Below are positions 1-9,141 of a stretch of DNA of 64,000 bases, piece after piece. Numbering within the stretch: position 1 is the stretch's first letter; each line of letters begins with the position of its first letter. Origin of the DNA: Thaumasiovibrio sp043421945 (GTDB lineage: Bacteria > Pseudomonadota > Gammaproteobacteria > Enterobacterales > Vibrionaceae); NCBI GenBank assembly GCA_043421945.1, contig JBHOGO010000009.1:23722-87721 (forward strand). Direction: 5' to 3'. The translations under genes and the position numbers were made by a program. The notes under the pieces were generated by a model. It saw nothing but the letters and a program-made list of their open reading frames with translations, did no database searches and had not been told where the DNA came from.

Positions 1-616
1 TCCAAAAGTGGTTGTTGTCTAGACTTTTTGCGACTAGCACAATACGACCTACGTAAAGGATATCCACACGACGAGTTTCACCGGTAATCTCGACAGGAGC
101 TTGATAAGTACCGAGTTTAGTGCCGTAATCAATCTCGATTTGCCACGCCTCAAGAATACGTCGGTATTTTTCGGCATCGGCAACGTCTGCTTGCGTCATC
201 ATGTTTTCAAGTCGCTGTATTCTATCGCGTCGTTGCTCACTGCGTAGCGGTCGGTCGTTCTCTACGATCGTTTTAAGACCATCAAGCATGCGATACATCA
301 GAGGCACTACGCCCTGACGTGTCGTTTTTATCTCTTCAATTTGATTTTCTAAACTGACAAGCTCACTGGCTTGGTTTTGAGTTAACGTCTGTAGGTGGTC
401 GCGGTATATAGAAAGGTTGTCTATCTCCTGCTGAAGCTGTTCGAGTTCAGCACGATATTGTAGTGTTTTCTCTGCGCTTGCATCGACCTTAGCTTGTGCC
501 GCTACGGCTTCATTTTGGCTGCGAGTTTCAATACTACGTGCGCTATCTAGGGAGGCATGGCTCGTCGCTGTTATGCTTAACAGCGAGATGAGCAAGAGAC
601 GTTTTCTAAATTCCAT
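1..616 (-). CDS. DUF3450 family protein, TonB2-system associated (3' end outside window)
   Basis: Open reading frame read from the complement of an ATG at 616 and running off the left edge, so only the first 205 residues are seen. It starts with a signal peptide (MEFRKRLLLISLLSITATSHA), followed by a long glutamine- and glutamate-rich coiled coil, then a conserved block with RQGVVPLMYRMLDGL and YRRILEAWQIEIDYG that I recognise from DUF3450. In Vibrio this family is the first gene of the TonB2 cluster, ahead of ttpC, exbB2, exbD2 and tonB2, and the protein is periplasmic. Those partners would lie beyond the window, so the operon is inferred. Two Fur-box-like sites lie upstream. Its exact biochemical role is not known to me. 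Confidence 0.88.
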   Translation of the reverse strand, partial: MEFRKRLLLISLLSITATSHASLDSARSIETRSQNEAVAAQAKVDASAEKTLQYRAELEQLQQEIDNLSIYRDHLQTLTQNQASELVSLENQIEEIKTTRQGVVPLMYRMLDGLKTIVENDRPLRSEQRRDRIQRLENMMTQADVADAEKYRRILEAWQIEIDYGTKLGTYQAPVEITGETRRVDILYVGRIVLVAKSLDNNHFW

Positions 617-661
617 GATATCCAACAGATTAATTAAGTGAGCAAAACTCCCTCCACTTTA

Positions 662-711
662 AATGAAATCAATTATCATTTAAAGAGTTAAAGTACATTG
701 ATTATCATGAA
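662..711 (-). promoter_or_regulatory. Two Fur-box-like sites upstream of the DUF3450 gene
   Basis: Between the ABC transporter and the DUF3450 gene are two AT-rich elements, around 664-682 (complement contains AATGATAATTGATTTCA) and 693-711 (contains TGATTATCAT). Each agrees with about 12 positions of the 19-nt Fur consensus. The distance to the DUF3450 start is 50-95 nt, so repression by Fur with iron is likely. This matches the known iron control of TonB systems; binding is inferred. Confidence 0.6.
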
Positions 712-837
712 TTAGTTCGCACAAGTTACGGTTATGTATATATTTAATCGAAATCATATGCGATGTGATTATTTAGATACTATCGCCCCTTGCTCTATCC
801 TACTTGTTAACATTCGTTATATTGGACTGGCGTGATA

Positions 838-2637
838 CTAACCAGCTTGCAATCGTCCATAAAGTGTTTGATATAGCCCCGGTGCAGAGACAAGCTCATC
901 ATGACTCCCCGACTGGCTGACTTTCCCATCTTCGAGTACATAGATAATATCCGCTTGCTTAACGGCTGAGAGTCGATGCGCGACGATGAGCGTTGTTCGT
1001 CCGACCAAGAACTCATTCAATGCTTGATGTAATGCTGCTTCCGTTGCGGTGTCTAATGCCGATGTGGCTTCATCCAATATGACAATGTCAGGGTTTGTGA
1101 GAATCATTCTAGCAATGGCTAAACGTTGTCGTTGTCCGCCCGACAGACGAATTCCTTGTCGACCTAATTGAGATTCTAATCCGTCAGGCAGTTTATCGGT
1201 TACATCTGTGAGTTGTGCAACTTGTAATGCTTTCCATAAATGTTCATCACTATATTGTTCATCACCGAGCGTCAGGTTTTGACGGAGTGTATCGTTAAAG
1301 ATCATCGGCTGTTGAAGTACTACCGCCATTTTATCGCGAAGTGCTTCATAGCTTACGTCTTCTATCTCCAAATCGTTAATGCGTATCTCACCACGATCTT
1401 TTTGGTAAATCCCCATCAATACTTGAATGAGTGTCGATTTACCGCCCCCAGAGGCACCAACAAGAGCGACTCTTTTTCCTGCTGGTACTGTCAGATTAAG
1501 ACCCTGTAGCACTTGGCGCTCATCATCGTAAGCGAAATGAAGATCTTTAAATTCTATCTCCACTTGGCGATCGGCCTTAAAAGGATTCACTTTTGCCACA
1601 GGGCGATTTTCTTCTTCCAATGACAGCAGCCCATTGAGCCTTTGAATTGCCGCTGATGCGCTGAACCACGCATATTGAATACCAAGTAACTCTTGAACTG
1701 GCGATAGCATAAACCACAGGTAACTGAATACGGCGAAGATCTGTCCAATACTGAGATCGCTAAATAGCACCATGATCATTGCTGCACCACGAAAGACCTC
1801 AAATCCAATGAGAAACATTAGAAATGACATTCTATTTGCAGCCTCTGACTTCCATGCATAATGATCAGCGTCGTAACGTATAGACTCAGCATCTTGTTTG
1901 AGTGACTGTAGGTAATCTCTTTCTCGATTTGCTGCACGCAGCTGATACAGCCCCTCTAATGTCTCAACGAGGCGCTGTTGAAAACGTTCAAATGATTGGT
2001 TCTCTTTTTTCTTGAGTGTTTTAACACGGCGACCCAATGTGCGAGAAAGGTAAACAATCACGGGGTTAAGCAGTAGGATAAATAACCCTAGTCGCCAGTC
2101 AATCCAGAGAAGAATGCCTGCTGTGCCAATGATCGTAAGAATACCGATGACAAAGCGGCTCAACGTATCGCCTACGAATTTATCAATCGTCTCAATATCA
2201 GTGACAAGGTGTGAGGTAATCCCTCCACTCCCTTTTTCTTCATATTGACGCATGCTTACTCGCCCCAGCTTATCTAAGAGCTGTTGACGAATAACGCAGG
2301 TGAGCGATTTAGACACCAAAGTAAACTGACGACTTTGAAGAATGCCCAGTGCTTGGCTTGTTGCTCGCATAACAATCACAAGCAATAGCGCAAACACGAT
2401 ATAGACCGTAGGTTGCTGTAGGTGACCCGGTAACAGCGAGTTCATCATCGCTATGCCCTGTGCGGGTTGGTCAAGGAGAACTTCATCAACCATTAAGGGC
2501 AATAATAACGGAATGGGTACGCTAATCAGTGTTGCTATGAAAGCAATGATGTTTGCCATGATAAGCTTGGATTTATGCTTTGATGCTTCTTGCACTATCC
2601 AGCGGGTTGAAAGAGAGGTTAACTTTTCATCGTTCAT
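838..2637 (-). CDS. ABC exporter, fused membrane and ATPase domains
   Basis: A 599-residue half-transporter that works as a homodimer in the inner membrane. Residues about 25-320 form a type 1 exporter membrane domain with six predicted helices. The ATPase domain follows, with Walker A GASGGGKST near residue 395, signature LSGGQRQRL near 499, Walker B plus D-loop VILDEATSALD near 520 and the switch histidine in VAHRLS. The length is typical of MsbA/LmrA-type exporters. The substrate cannot be read from sequence. A strong Fur box covers the likely promoter and the next gene belongs to a TonB-associated family, which suggests an iron-linked role such as siderophore or haem-related export (inference). 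A lipid or drug exporter is the alternative. Confidence 0.88.
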   Translation of the reverse strand: MNDEKLTSLSTRWIVQEASKHKSKLIMANIIAFIATLISVPIPLLLPLMVDEVLLDQPAQGIAMMNSLLPGHLQQPTVYIVFALLLVIVMRATSQALGILQSRQFTLVSKSLTCVIRQQLLDKLGRVSMRQYEEKGSGGITSHLVTDIETIDKFVGDTLSRFVIGILTIIGTAGILLWIDWRLGLFILLLNPVIVYLSRTLGRRVKTLKKKENQSFERFQQRLVETLEGLYQLRAANRERDYLQSLKQDAESIRYDADHYAWKSEAANRMSFLMFLIGFEVFRGAAMIMVLFSDLSIGQIFAVFSYLWFMLSPVQELLGIQYAWFSASAAIQRLNGLLSLEEENRPVAKVNPFKADRQVEIEFKDLHFAYDDERQVLQGLNLTVPAGKRVALVGASGGGKSTLIQVLMGIYQKDRGEIRINDLEIEDVSYEALRDKMAVVLQQPMIFNDTLRQNLTLGDEQYSDEHLWKALQVAQLTDVTDKLPDGLESQLGRQGIRLSGGQRQRLAIARMILTNPDIVILDEATSALDTATEAALHQALNEFLVGRTTLIVAHRLSAVKQADIIYVLEDGKVSQSGSHDELVSAPGLYQTLYGRLQAG

Positions 2638-3089
2638 TAATACGTCCCTATGATTGATGTATTAGTGTGAAGATAACGTGGGTCCACTAATTGGTGTGCT
2701 TTACACAGCATAAACACCACTATGGAGAATCGCGAGATCATTATTTGCTAGCGCATGGGTTAAGAACGTAGCGCTTCACAAGAATCTAGAGTGAATGGCT
2801 TCTTTGCTGGAGTGAGAAAATATTGGGGCATATCATACAAATTATATGTAAGAGTGCAATTGATAATTAATTTCATTATCAGTTGAGGGTGCGAAGAGTG
2901 CGCTTTTTTTCTACTTCCCACTTTTTCGATGGTTCATCCTGTAGCTCTAGGCTGTGTTCGTGACATCGTCACCTCACCTGCGCAACAAATAGACAGATTT
3001 TATTGCCAGTGATATAGAATGAATGTCATCAAAATCTTGTTTAGTGTATGATTCGCCGTGATTAACTTATCTAGTAAAGTAGTAGCATT
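2638..3089. other. Intergenic region with divergent promoters
   Basis: About 450 nt between the ABC exporter (minus) and the 138-residue protein (plus). It holds the Fur-controlled promoter described at 2841-2880. The remainder is AT-rich, with no further gene or RNA that I recognise. Confidence 0.5.
2841..2880 (-). promoter_or_regulatory. Iron-regulated promoter: Fur box plus -10 hexamer
   Basis: The 19-mer GATAATTAATTTCATTATC at 2862-2880 matches 15 of 19 positions of the Fur consensus. On the minus strand it lies directly upstream of a perfect -10 hexamer TATAAT (complement of 2841-2846), so bound Fur would cover the -35 region. Transcription would begin near 2834 and leave a leader of about 200 nt before the ABC transporter ATG at 2637. 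Site and spacing are seen; regulation is inferred. Confidence 0.72.
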
Positions 3090-3506
3090 GTGACCGAACA
3101 AGAATTTAGACAAAAATTGACCGAACTTGGCTTTCATGGCCAGAAAATGCGCGTTGTACGTGTCGAGCCTATGAGTGCAGAGTTATTAGAAGCGTCTACG
3201 ACCAATGAAGGTGAGTGTTTCTATAACAGCTATATGAATGTGATTTACGGTAAAGGTGAGCGTTATGTGCTTGGTTACCGCAATGAAGAGACGCCTGTTG
3301 ATCACGCGATTATTCGTATCGGCGACCAATATTTTGATCCAACTTTGCAAGCAGAGTTACCCGAGTTCTCTGGCTACGATTACGCTATTCTGACAGAATT
3401 TACTGTGTTCGATATGATGACACATGCAAAGTCAAATAAAGACTTCCCACCTGATGTTGCTTACTTGATGAAAAAGAAAAGCAAATTCAAGAATGTCATT
3501 GCTTAA
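3090..3506 (+). CDS. Hypothetical protein with a Cys-His-Asp (papain-like) pattern
   Basis: A 138-residue soluble protein with a GTG start. No signal peptide or membrane segment is visible. I do not recognise a named family. The core reads GECFYNS around Cys43, YVLGY at 59-63, VDHAII with His72 and QYFDPT with Asp83. Cys, His and Asp in this order, with the Cys in a C-x-x-N-S turn and the Asp in a DPT motif, resemble transglutaminase/papain-fold proteins, so an amidase, peptidase or transferase activity is possible but unproven. The gene stands alone, divergent from the iron-regulated exporter, and is followed by an inverted repeat. The C-terminus is lysine-rich. Confidence 0.7.
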   Translation: MTEQEFRQKLTELGFHGQKMRVVRVEPMSAELLEASTTNEGECFYNSYMNVIYGKGERYVLGYRNEETPVDHAIIRIGDQYFDPTLQAELPEFSGYDYAILTEFTVFDMMTHAKSNKDFPPDVAYLMKKKSKFKNVIA

Positions 3507-3518
3507 TCCCTGTTACGT

Positions 3519-3548
3519 TAACTTATGAGGCTCCCCCCTCATAAGTTA
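3519..3548 (+). terminator. Inverted repeat after the 138-aa gene
   Basis: A perfect 12-bp stem, TAACTTATGAGG with CCTCATAAGTTA, and a six-base loop, 13 nt after the stop codon. No T-run follows directly, so it may be a weak terminator or an mRNA-stabilising hairpin. Confidence 0.5.
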
Positions 3549-3708
3549 CACGACACTACTTTTCCCCTTCGGTATTCTTCCATTCTTAACCTTACGCCTA
3601 TTCAGCCTTTGTTCTTTTCCACGGAATTAACAGTAAACTTTACTTAAAACATACAAGTTATAGTGCGTTAGGGTATGTAAAACCAAGTTAACTCTATTCA
3701 AGAGACGA

Positions 3709-3740
3709 AATAGGAAAGCCACCGAAGTGACTTTCCTATT
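3709..3740 (-). terminator. Terminator of hrpA with UUCG tetraloop
   Basis: On the minus strand the sequence folds as AATAGGAAAGTCAC, loop TTCG, GTGGCTTTCCTATT, a 14-bp stem with one G-T pair capped by the very stable UUCG tetraloop and followed by T-rich sequence. It lies 25 nt beyond the hrpA stop. Confidence 0.8.
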
Positions 3741-3765
3741 GTTATCTATTTACTGTGAGGCAAGC

Positions 3766-6700
3766 CTAACATGCATCAATAGCATTTTTGATACGCTTAT
3801 CGGATATCGGGTAAGGTGTGCCTAATTGCTGAGCGAAGTAACTCACACGAAGCTCTTCAAGCATCCAACGAATTTCTTTCACACTATCAGGTGCGGTCTG
3901 GCCCTTCGGAATCTTGTTAAGAAGCTCTTTGTAATCCTTTGTGACCGACTCTACTTTCAGCATGTGGGCTCGATCACGATTAGGGTCAATAGGAAGCTTC
4001 TCCATTCTTCGTTCTACCGCACGCATGTAACGCAAGATGTCAGGAAGACGCTTCCAACCACACTCAGTCGCAAAGCCTTTGAAGATAAGCCCTTCAACCT
4101 GAGCTTTGATGTCAGATAGCGCAAACGCCATCGTGAAATCAATTTTCCCTTTTAGCTTCTTGTTAATTTGGAAGGCGGTTGTCAAAATTTCTTCGACTTG
4201 CTGGGCAATCTCAACGACGGTATCCCCTAACTCAGCGCGAACATACTCTTTACGAGCATCGAAGTCATCACTGTTCCATGCTACACCACCTTGTGACTCT
4301 AGCAACTTATCGATACCACAAGCGATACAGTCATCAATGAGATCCAGCACTTTGCCGTAAGGGTTAAAATACAGACCTAATTTAGATTTATTCGGTAAAT
4401 TAGAATGCAGATATTTAATTGGCGATGGCACATTAAGGAGAATCAATCGACGCTGCCCCTGTCGCATGGCACTCATCTGCTCTTCAGCGGTTTCAAATAG
4501 CTTAATGCTGACAGAGTCTTTATCATCCACAATGGCTGGGTATGCTTTTACATCAAACCCACCACGTTTTTGCTGATAGCGCTCTGGAAGTTCACCAAAG
4601 GTCCAGTGCTTCAAACCTTGCTGCTCAATATCATCGTCCGCTACTTTAGATAGCGTCTCTTGCACTTTCTCTTTCAAGCCATCTTTCAGTGAATAGAGAT
4701 CTTTGCTCTCTTTCAGCTTACGATTACGATGGTCGACAACACGGTACGTCACTTTGAGGTGATCAGGAATCGCTTCTAGTTTCCAGTCTTCTCGCATTAC
4801 CGTTGTGCCGGTAATCTGCTTCAATGCCTTTTCTAAACCATCGAGCAATGGCATTGACAACGCTTCAAGACGAGATAAAGCGGCATCCGCATAGTTTGGC
4901 GCTGGTACAAAATTACGGCGGACTGGTTTTGGCAGTGATTTGATCAGTGCAACCACTAATTCATGGCGTAGCCCAGGGATCTGCCAATCAAACCCATCGG
5001 TTTCAACTTGGTTTAGTACCGGAAGTGGTACATGTACAGTGACACCGTCACTACCTTCGCCCGGCTCAAACTGGTAACTCAATTTCAGCTTTAAGTTACC
5101 TTGGTGCCAGAAGTTAGGGTAATCAAGATCGGTGACATGGCTGGCATCGCCACGGAACAGCATCTCTTTTTCAAAGTTAAGCAACTCTGGATGAGTATGA
5201 CGCTCTTTCTTCCACCACGTATCAAAGTGACGTCCTGAGACGGCTTTCAAATCAATACGCTGATCGTAAAACTCAAACAGTGCGTCATCATCAACCAAAA
5301 TGTCACGACGGCGAGATTTATGCTCTAGCTCTTCGACTTCTTGCAGTAGCTTTCTATTTTGTTTAAAGAAGGCATGTTTAGTCTCCCAGTCCCCTTCGAC
5401 CAATGCAGAGCGAATAAATATCTCACGGCTCAGCGTTGGATCAATGGCACTGTAGTTCAGCTTACGCTTAGGCACGATTGGAATACCGTACAACGTCACT
5501 TTTTCAAATGCTTGTACAGCAGCTGCACGTTTTTCCCAATGCGGCTCACTATAGCTGCGCTTAATGAGATGACCGGCTAAAGGCTCTACCCATTCAGGTT
5601 GGATTTTCGCGCCAATGCGCCCCCATAACTTTGAGGTTTCAACGAGCTCAGCCACCATCACCCACTTCGGTTGCTTCTTAAAAATCGAAGAACCTGGGAA
5701 AAGGTTAAAGCGAGCATTACGTGCCCCTTGATATTCATTTTTTTCTTGGTCTTTCAAACCAATATGCGACAACATACCCGCTAACAGTGCGGTATGAACC
5801 GCTTGATAGCTTGCAGGTTCATCGTTCGCTCTTAGTTCTAGTTCGCGCACGACTTGACGAATTTGGTAGTGAACATCTTGCCACTCACGAACACGCAAAT
5901 AGTTAAGGTAGTCTTTCTTACATTGCTTACGGAATTGATTACTAGACAGCTCTTTCTGCTGCTCTTTGATGTAATCCCATAAATTTACAAACGCGAGAAA
6001 ATCTGACTCTTTATCAAAGAAACGACGGTGTTTTTCATCCGAGGCTTGCTGCTTCTCCATCGGGCGCTCGCGCGGATCTTGAATCGACAACGCCGCGGCA
6101 ATAACCATGACTTCTTTTAATGCGCCATACTTATGTGCTTCTAACACCATACGCGCTAAACGTGGGTCAATCGGTAGGCGAGCCAACTGGCGACCAAGTT
6201 TAGTCAGGCGTTTTTTCGGGTCCTCGACCTGACCATTAATAGCACCTAGCTCTTGTAGGAGTCGAACACCATCTTGGATGTGACGGCGATCTGGTGCTTC
6301 AACAAATGGGAACGCTTCGATGTCACCTAAGCCAATCGATGTCATCTGTAAAATAACAGAGGCTAAGTTAGTACGAAGAATTTCTGGATCGGTAAATTCT
6401 GGGCGAGAAAGAAAATCATCTTCTGAATATAAGCGAACACAGATACCTTCTTGTACACGACCACAACGGCCCTTACGTTGGTTTGCGCTCGCTTGAGAAA
6501 TCGCTTCAATCGGGAGGCGTTGTACTTTCGTTCGATAGCTGTAGCGGCTAATCCGAGCAGTACCTGGGTCAATTACATATTTAATGCCCGGTACGGTCAA
6601 CGATGTTTCTGCCACGTTAGTCGCCAAGACAATGCGACGTCCCGAGTGGCTTTGGAATACACGGTTCTGCTCATTGGCAGCCAAACGTGCATAGAGCGGT

Positions 6701-7674
6701 AATATTTCGGTATCACGCAGATTGCGTTTATTTAACGCATCAGCCGTATCACGAATTTCACGCTCACCATTCATGAAGATAAGGATATCCCCTAGCCCTT
6801 CATCACAAAGCTCATCCACTGCATCAAAAATGGCTTCCATTTGGTCGCGGTCGTTGTCATCGCCGTCTTCACTAATTGGACGGTAACGCACATCCACTGG
6901 ATAAGTACGCCCAGAGACTTCAATAATTGGTGCATTATTAAAATGTTTAGAGAAACGCTCTGGATCAATGGTAGCCGACGTAATGATGACTTTTAAATCT
7001 GGACGCTTTGGCAGTAGCTCTCGTAAATAACCCATGATGAAATCGATATTCAAGCTACGTTCGTGTGCTTCATCGATAATGATGGTGTCATATTGATTTA
7101 AGAAACGATCGTTCTGAATTTCAGCCAGCAAGATACCGTCAGTCATCAATTTAACTTGGGTTTGATCTGAAACCTGATCGTTAAATCGAACCTTATAGCC
7201 CACTTGGCTACCCATTTCGACTTCAAGCTCTTCTGCGATGCGGTTTGATACTGAACGTGCGGCTAAACGTCGAGGCTGAGTATGTCCAATGGTACCGAAC
7301 TTGCCGAGGCCAAGTTCTAGACAAATTTTAGGCAGCTGGGTGGTTTTACCCGAGCCCGTCTCACCCGCAACAATCACTACCTGGTTATGTTTAATGGCTT
7401 CGGCAATGTCGTCTTTCTTTTGACTAACAGGAAGCTGCTGTGGGTAGTTGATCGTAGGACGATTGGCTTCACGAAGTTGAGCAACTTGCATCGACTTTGC
7501 CATGTCTAACGCAATTTCATCAAACACTTTGTGCTTGGCGTCAGCATTTCTAATTCGGGCCGCGCCTTGAATTCGCTTACTTAAGCGAAAACGATCGCGG
7601 ATCATGCAGTCTTTCAGCGCTGCACGGAGGTTTTTATCGGTATTCTGAACAGAATCGGAAGGCGTATGACTCAC
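3766..7674 (-). CDS. hrpA: ATP-dependent RNA helicase HrpA
   Basis: A 1302-residue DEAH/RHA-family helicase, almost the same length as E. coli HrpA (about 1300). Seen motifs: Walker A GETGSGKT at 104-111, DEAH at 201-204, the SAT motif (ITSATIDPERF) and motif VI QRKGRCGR. The helicase core is followed by the helicase-associated domains and the long HrpA-specific C-terminal region. The start is a GTG with AGGA six bases upstream. HrpA resolves stalled or collided ribosomes on mRNA in E. coli; the same role is inferred here. The gene is monocistronic, with its own UUCG-loop terminator. Another DEAH helicase related to HrpB lies at 16992-19616. Confidence 0.96.
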   Translation of the reverse strand: MSHTPSDSVQNTDKNLRAALKDCMIRDRFRLSKRIQGAARIRNADAKHKVFDEIALDMAKSMQVAQLREANRPTINYPQQLPVSQKKDDIAEAIKHNQVVIVAGETGSGKTTQLPKICLELGLGKFGTIGHTQPRRLAARSVSNRIAEELEVEMGSQVGYKVRFNDQVSDQTQVKLMTDGILLAEIQNDRFLNQYDTIIIDEAHERSLNIDFIMGYLRELLPKRPDLKVIITSATIDPERFSKHFNNAPIIEVSGRTYPVDVRYRPISEDGDDNDRDQMEAIFDAVDELCDEGLGDILIFMNGEREIRDTADALNKRNLRDTEILPLYARLAANEQNRVFQSHSGRRIVLATNVAETSLTVPGIKYVIDPGTARISRYSYRTKVQRLPIEAISQASANQRKGRCGRVQEGICVRLYSEDDFLSRPEFTDPEILRTNLASVILQMTSIGLGDIEAFPFVEAPDRRHIQDGVRLLQELGAINGQVEDPKKRLTKLGRQLARLPIDPRLARMVLEAHKYGALKEVMVIAAALSIQDPRERPMEKQQASDEKHRRFFDKESDFLAFVNLWDYIKEQQKELSSNQFRKQCKKDYLNYLRVREWQDVHYQIRQVVRELELRANDEPASYQAVHTALLAGMLSHIGLKDQEKNEYQGARNARFNLFPGSSIFKKQPKWVMVAELVETSKLWGRIGAKIQPEWVEPLAGHLIKRSYSEPHWEKRAAAVQAFEKVTLYGIPIVPKRKLNYSAIDPTLSREIFIRSALVEGDWETKHAFFKQNRKLLQEVEELEHKSRRRDILVDDDALFEFYDQRIDLKAVSGRHFDTWWKKERHTHPELLNFEKEMLFRGDASHVTDLDYPNFWHQGNLKLKLSYQFEPGEGSDGVTVHVPLPVLNQVETDGFDWQIPGLRHELVVALIKSLPKPVRRNFVPAPNYADAALSRLEALSMPLLDGLEKALKQITGTTVMREDWKLEAIPDHLKVTYRVVDHRNRKLKESKDLYSLKDGLKEKVQETLSKVADDDIEQQGLKHWTFGELPERYQQKRGGFDVKAYPAIVDDKDSVSIKLFETAEEQMSAMRQGQRRLILLNVPSPIKYLHSNLPNKSKLGLYFNPYGKVLDLIDDCIACGIDKLLESQGGVAWNSDDFDARKEYVRAELGDTVVEIAQQVEEILTTAFQINKKLKGKIDFTMAFALSDIKAQVEGLIFKGFATECGWKRLPDILRYMRAVERRMEKLPIDPNRDRAHMLKVESVTKDYKELLNKIPKGQTAPDSVKEIRWMLEELRVSYFAQQLGTPYPISDKRIKNAIDAC

Positions 7675-7824
7675 AATGATTCCTGTCTCTCTAATGCTTA
7701 CAAGAAAATTGCGCGGATTTTACCATATATGCCAGTGAAAGTATTAGAAAACGGCGATAGCCCCATGAATACAAAGCATCAACGAAGTGCTTTAGGAATA
7801 TCAGCGACTTCGCAGCTTATTTAT

Positions 7825-8142
7825 TCAAAAAACAACGCTATGTAAGACAAAAAAGAGCACCATGCTAATCACTGTCGTCAATAAAACATTTGCCGTTTTC
7901 CATGCGATGATAACGGCGAGTATCCCACTGATAAAATAGGGATTGAGCAATGGCAAAAATGCTTGGGTTTCGCCACCTAAAAACATGATAGGTGCAAGTA
8001 TAACGGTGAGAATAGCTGGGCTGGAATATTTCAGAAAGCGCTTCACTTCTTGACTCAGCCTGACAGGAAGATTGGGCTCAAGAAAAAGGTAGCGACTCAA
8101 GAATACCACGACTGCCATTGCCACAATGGAAAGTAATACCAT
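7825..8142 (-). CDS. azlD: AzlD-family branched-chain amino acid transport subunit
   Basis: A 105-residue very hydrophobic protein with about four membrane helices, typical of AzlD. A longer open frame extends upstream to 8226, but the ATG at 8142 overlaps the azlC stop as TAATG, which fits translational coupling and the usual family length. AzlC and AzlD together form an inner-membrane exporter of branched-chain amino acids (YgaZ/YgaH in E. coli). Substrate specificity is taken from the family. The pair forms a two-gene operon. Confidence 0.88.
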   Translation of the reverse strand: MVLLSIVAMAVVVFLSRYLFLEPNLPVRLSQEVKRFLKYSSPAILTVILAPIMFLGGETQAFLPLLNPYFISGILAVIIAWKTANVLLTTVISMVLFFVLHSVVF

Positions 8143-8846
8143 TATTTTTCTCCCAAGCGTTCTGCTAGATAGCCTGCCAACATCGCCACTGCACTTGCGA
8201 GTATCAATGCTCCCGGTATTTGCCAATGATGAAAGGCAACCGAACTAAGCAATGCCACAATAACCGTGAGTAAAATAGGCTTTGTTTTGACGTGTGGAAC
8301 AACTAACGCGATAAAAGTAGCAACAATAGCAAAGTCTAAACCTAAAGCGTCCAAGTTAGGGATGTACTTGCCTGCAACGATGCCAACAAAGGAGGCAATA
8401 TTCCATATGAGGTAAAAACTAAATCCTGCCCCTAATGAAAAGTAACGATTAAAATGACTTTGTTGATGACCAATCAGCGCAAACAGCTCATCGGTTAATA
8501 GAAAGCCCAATCCAAGGCGCCATTTAAGCGGTAATGGCGTGACCGTGTCACGCATAGCGACACTATAAAGCAAATGTCGAGACGTAATGAAGAACGTCGT
8601 TACAAGCATGGTTACCATGGTTGCACCTGACTTTATCATGCCAATGGCAACAAGCTGCGCAGCGCCTGCAAACAAAATCGCAGACAGAGCTTGAGCCTCA
8701 AGAAGCACTAATCCTGACTCAATGGCATACGAACCAGCCAGTAATCCCCATGGTATAACGGCAATACTCAGTGGCATCATGGCGAGTGTGCCCTGCCACA
8801 TATGCCTCCAGCGGCTTTTCTCTTCTTGAATGGTAACTTCTGCCAT
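8142..8846 (-). CDS. azlC: AzlC-family branched-chain amino acid permease
   Basis: A 234-residue integral membrane protein, the large subunit of the AzlCD exporter. It carries the family blocks MPLSIAVIPWGLLAGSYA near the N-terminus and LLTDELFALI in the middle. The chosen ATG at 8846 has AAGGA seven bases upstream; an in-frame ATG five codons earlier (8861) lacks a good ribosome binding site. Its stop overlaps the azlD start. Export of valine, leucine or isoleucine across the inner membrane is inferred from the family. Confidence 0.9.
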   Translation of the reverse strand: MAEVTIQEEKSRWRHMWQGTLAMMPLSIAVIPWGLLAGSYAIESGLVLLEAQALSAILFAGAAQLVAIGMIKSGATMVTMLVTTFFITSRHLLYSVAMRDTVTPLPLKWRLGLGFLLTDELFALIGHQQSHFNRYFSLGAGFSFYLIWNIASFVGIVAGKYIPNLDALGLDFAIVATFIALVVPHVKTKPILLTVIVALLSSVAFHHWQIPGALILASAVAMLAGYLAERLGEK

Positions 8847-9009
8847 TTTGCTTCCTTGCATTTAATCCTTATTGACTCATCGAGACTTGCTCATGATGCC
8901 TCGGTGAGGCTTTCATCATAGTAAGCGAAAAACAGTGTTGTTTGTATGAAGTTGTCATCATACACGCCCCCTGACACGTCGCCCTGACACATCATGCTGC
9001 GTACAAACA

Positions 9010-9038
9010 AATAACCCCAGCATCATACTGGGGTTATT
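9010..9038 (-). terminator. Hairpin terminator downstream of the MATE gene (second)
   Basis: A perfect 11-bp stem, AATAACCCCAG with CTGGGGTTATT, and a seven-base loop. On the minus strand it is followed by TTATTTGTTTG-like sequence. It lies between the MATE gene and azlC, both transcribed leftward, and probably insulates them. Confidence 0.6.
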
Positions 9039-9060
9039 CTTCAACTCAACACACCGCAAA

Positions 9061-9104
9061 GCAGCAAAAGGCAGCAAAGCACAGGGCTATGCTGCCTTTT
9101 GCTG
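9061..9104 (-). terminator. Hairpin terminator downstream of the MATE gene (first)
   Basis: A long stem, GCAGCAAAAGGCAGCA paired with TGCTGCCTTTTGCTG across a loop of about 13 bases, 38 nt beyond the MATE stop codon. With the hairpin at 9010-9038 it makes a tandem pair of stems. Confidence 0.6.
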
Positions 9105-9141
9105 TTGATCTTTTCTCATTATGTTTCTTTATTTCTCGCGT

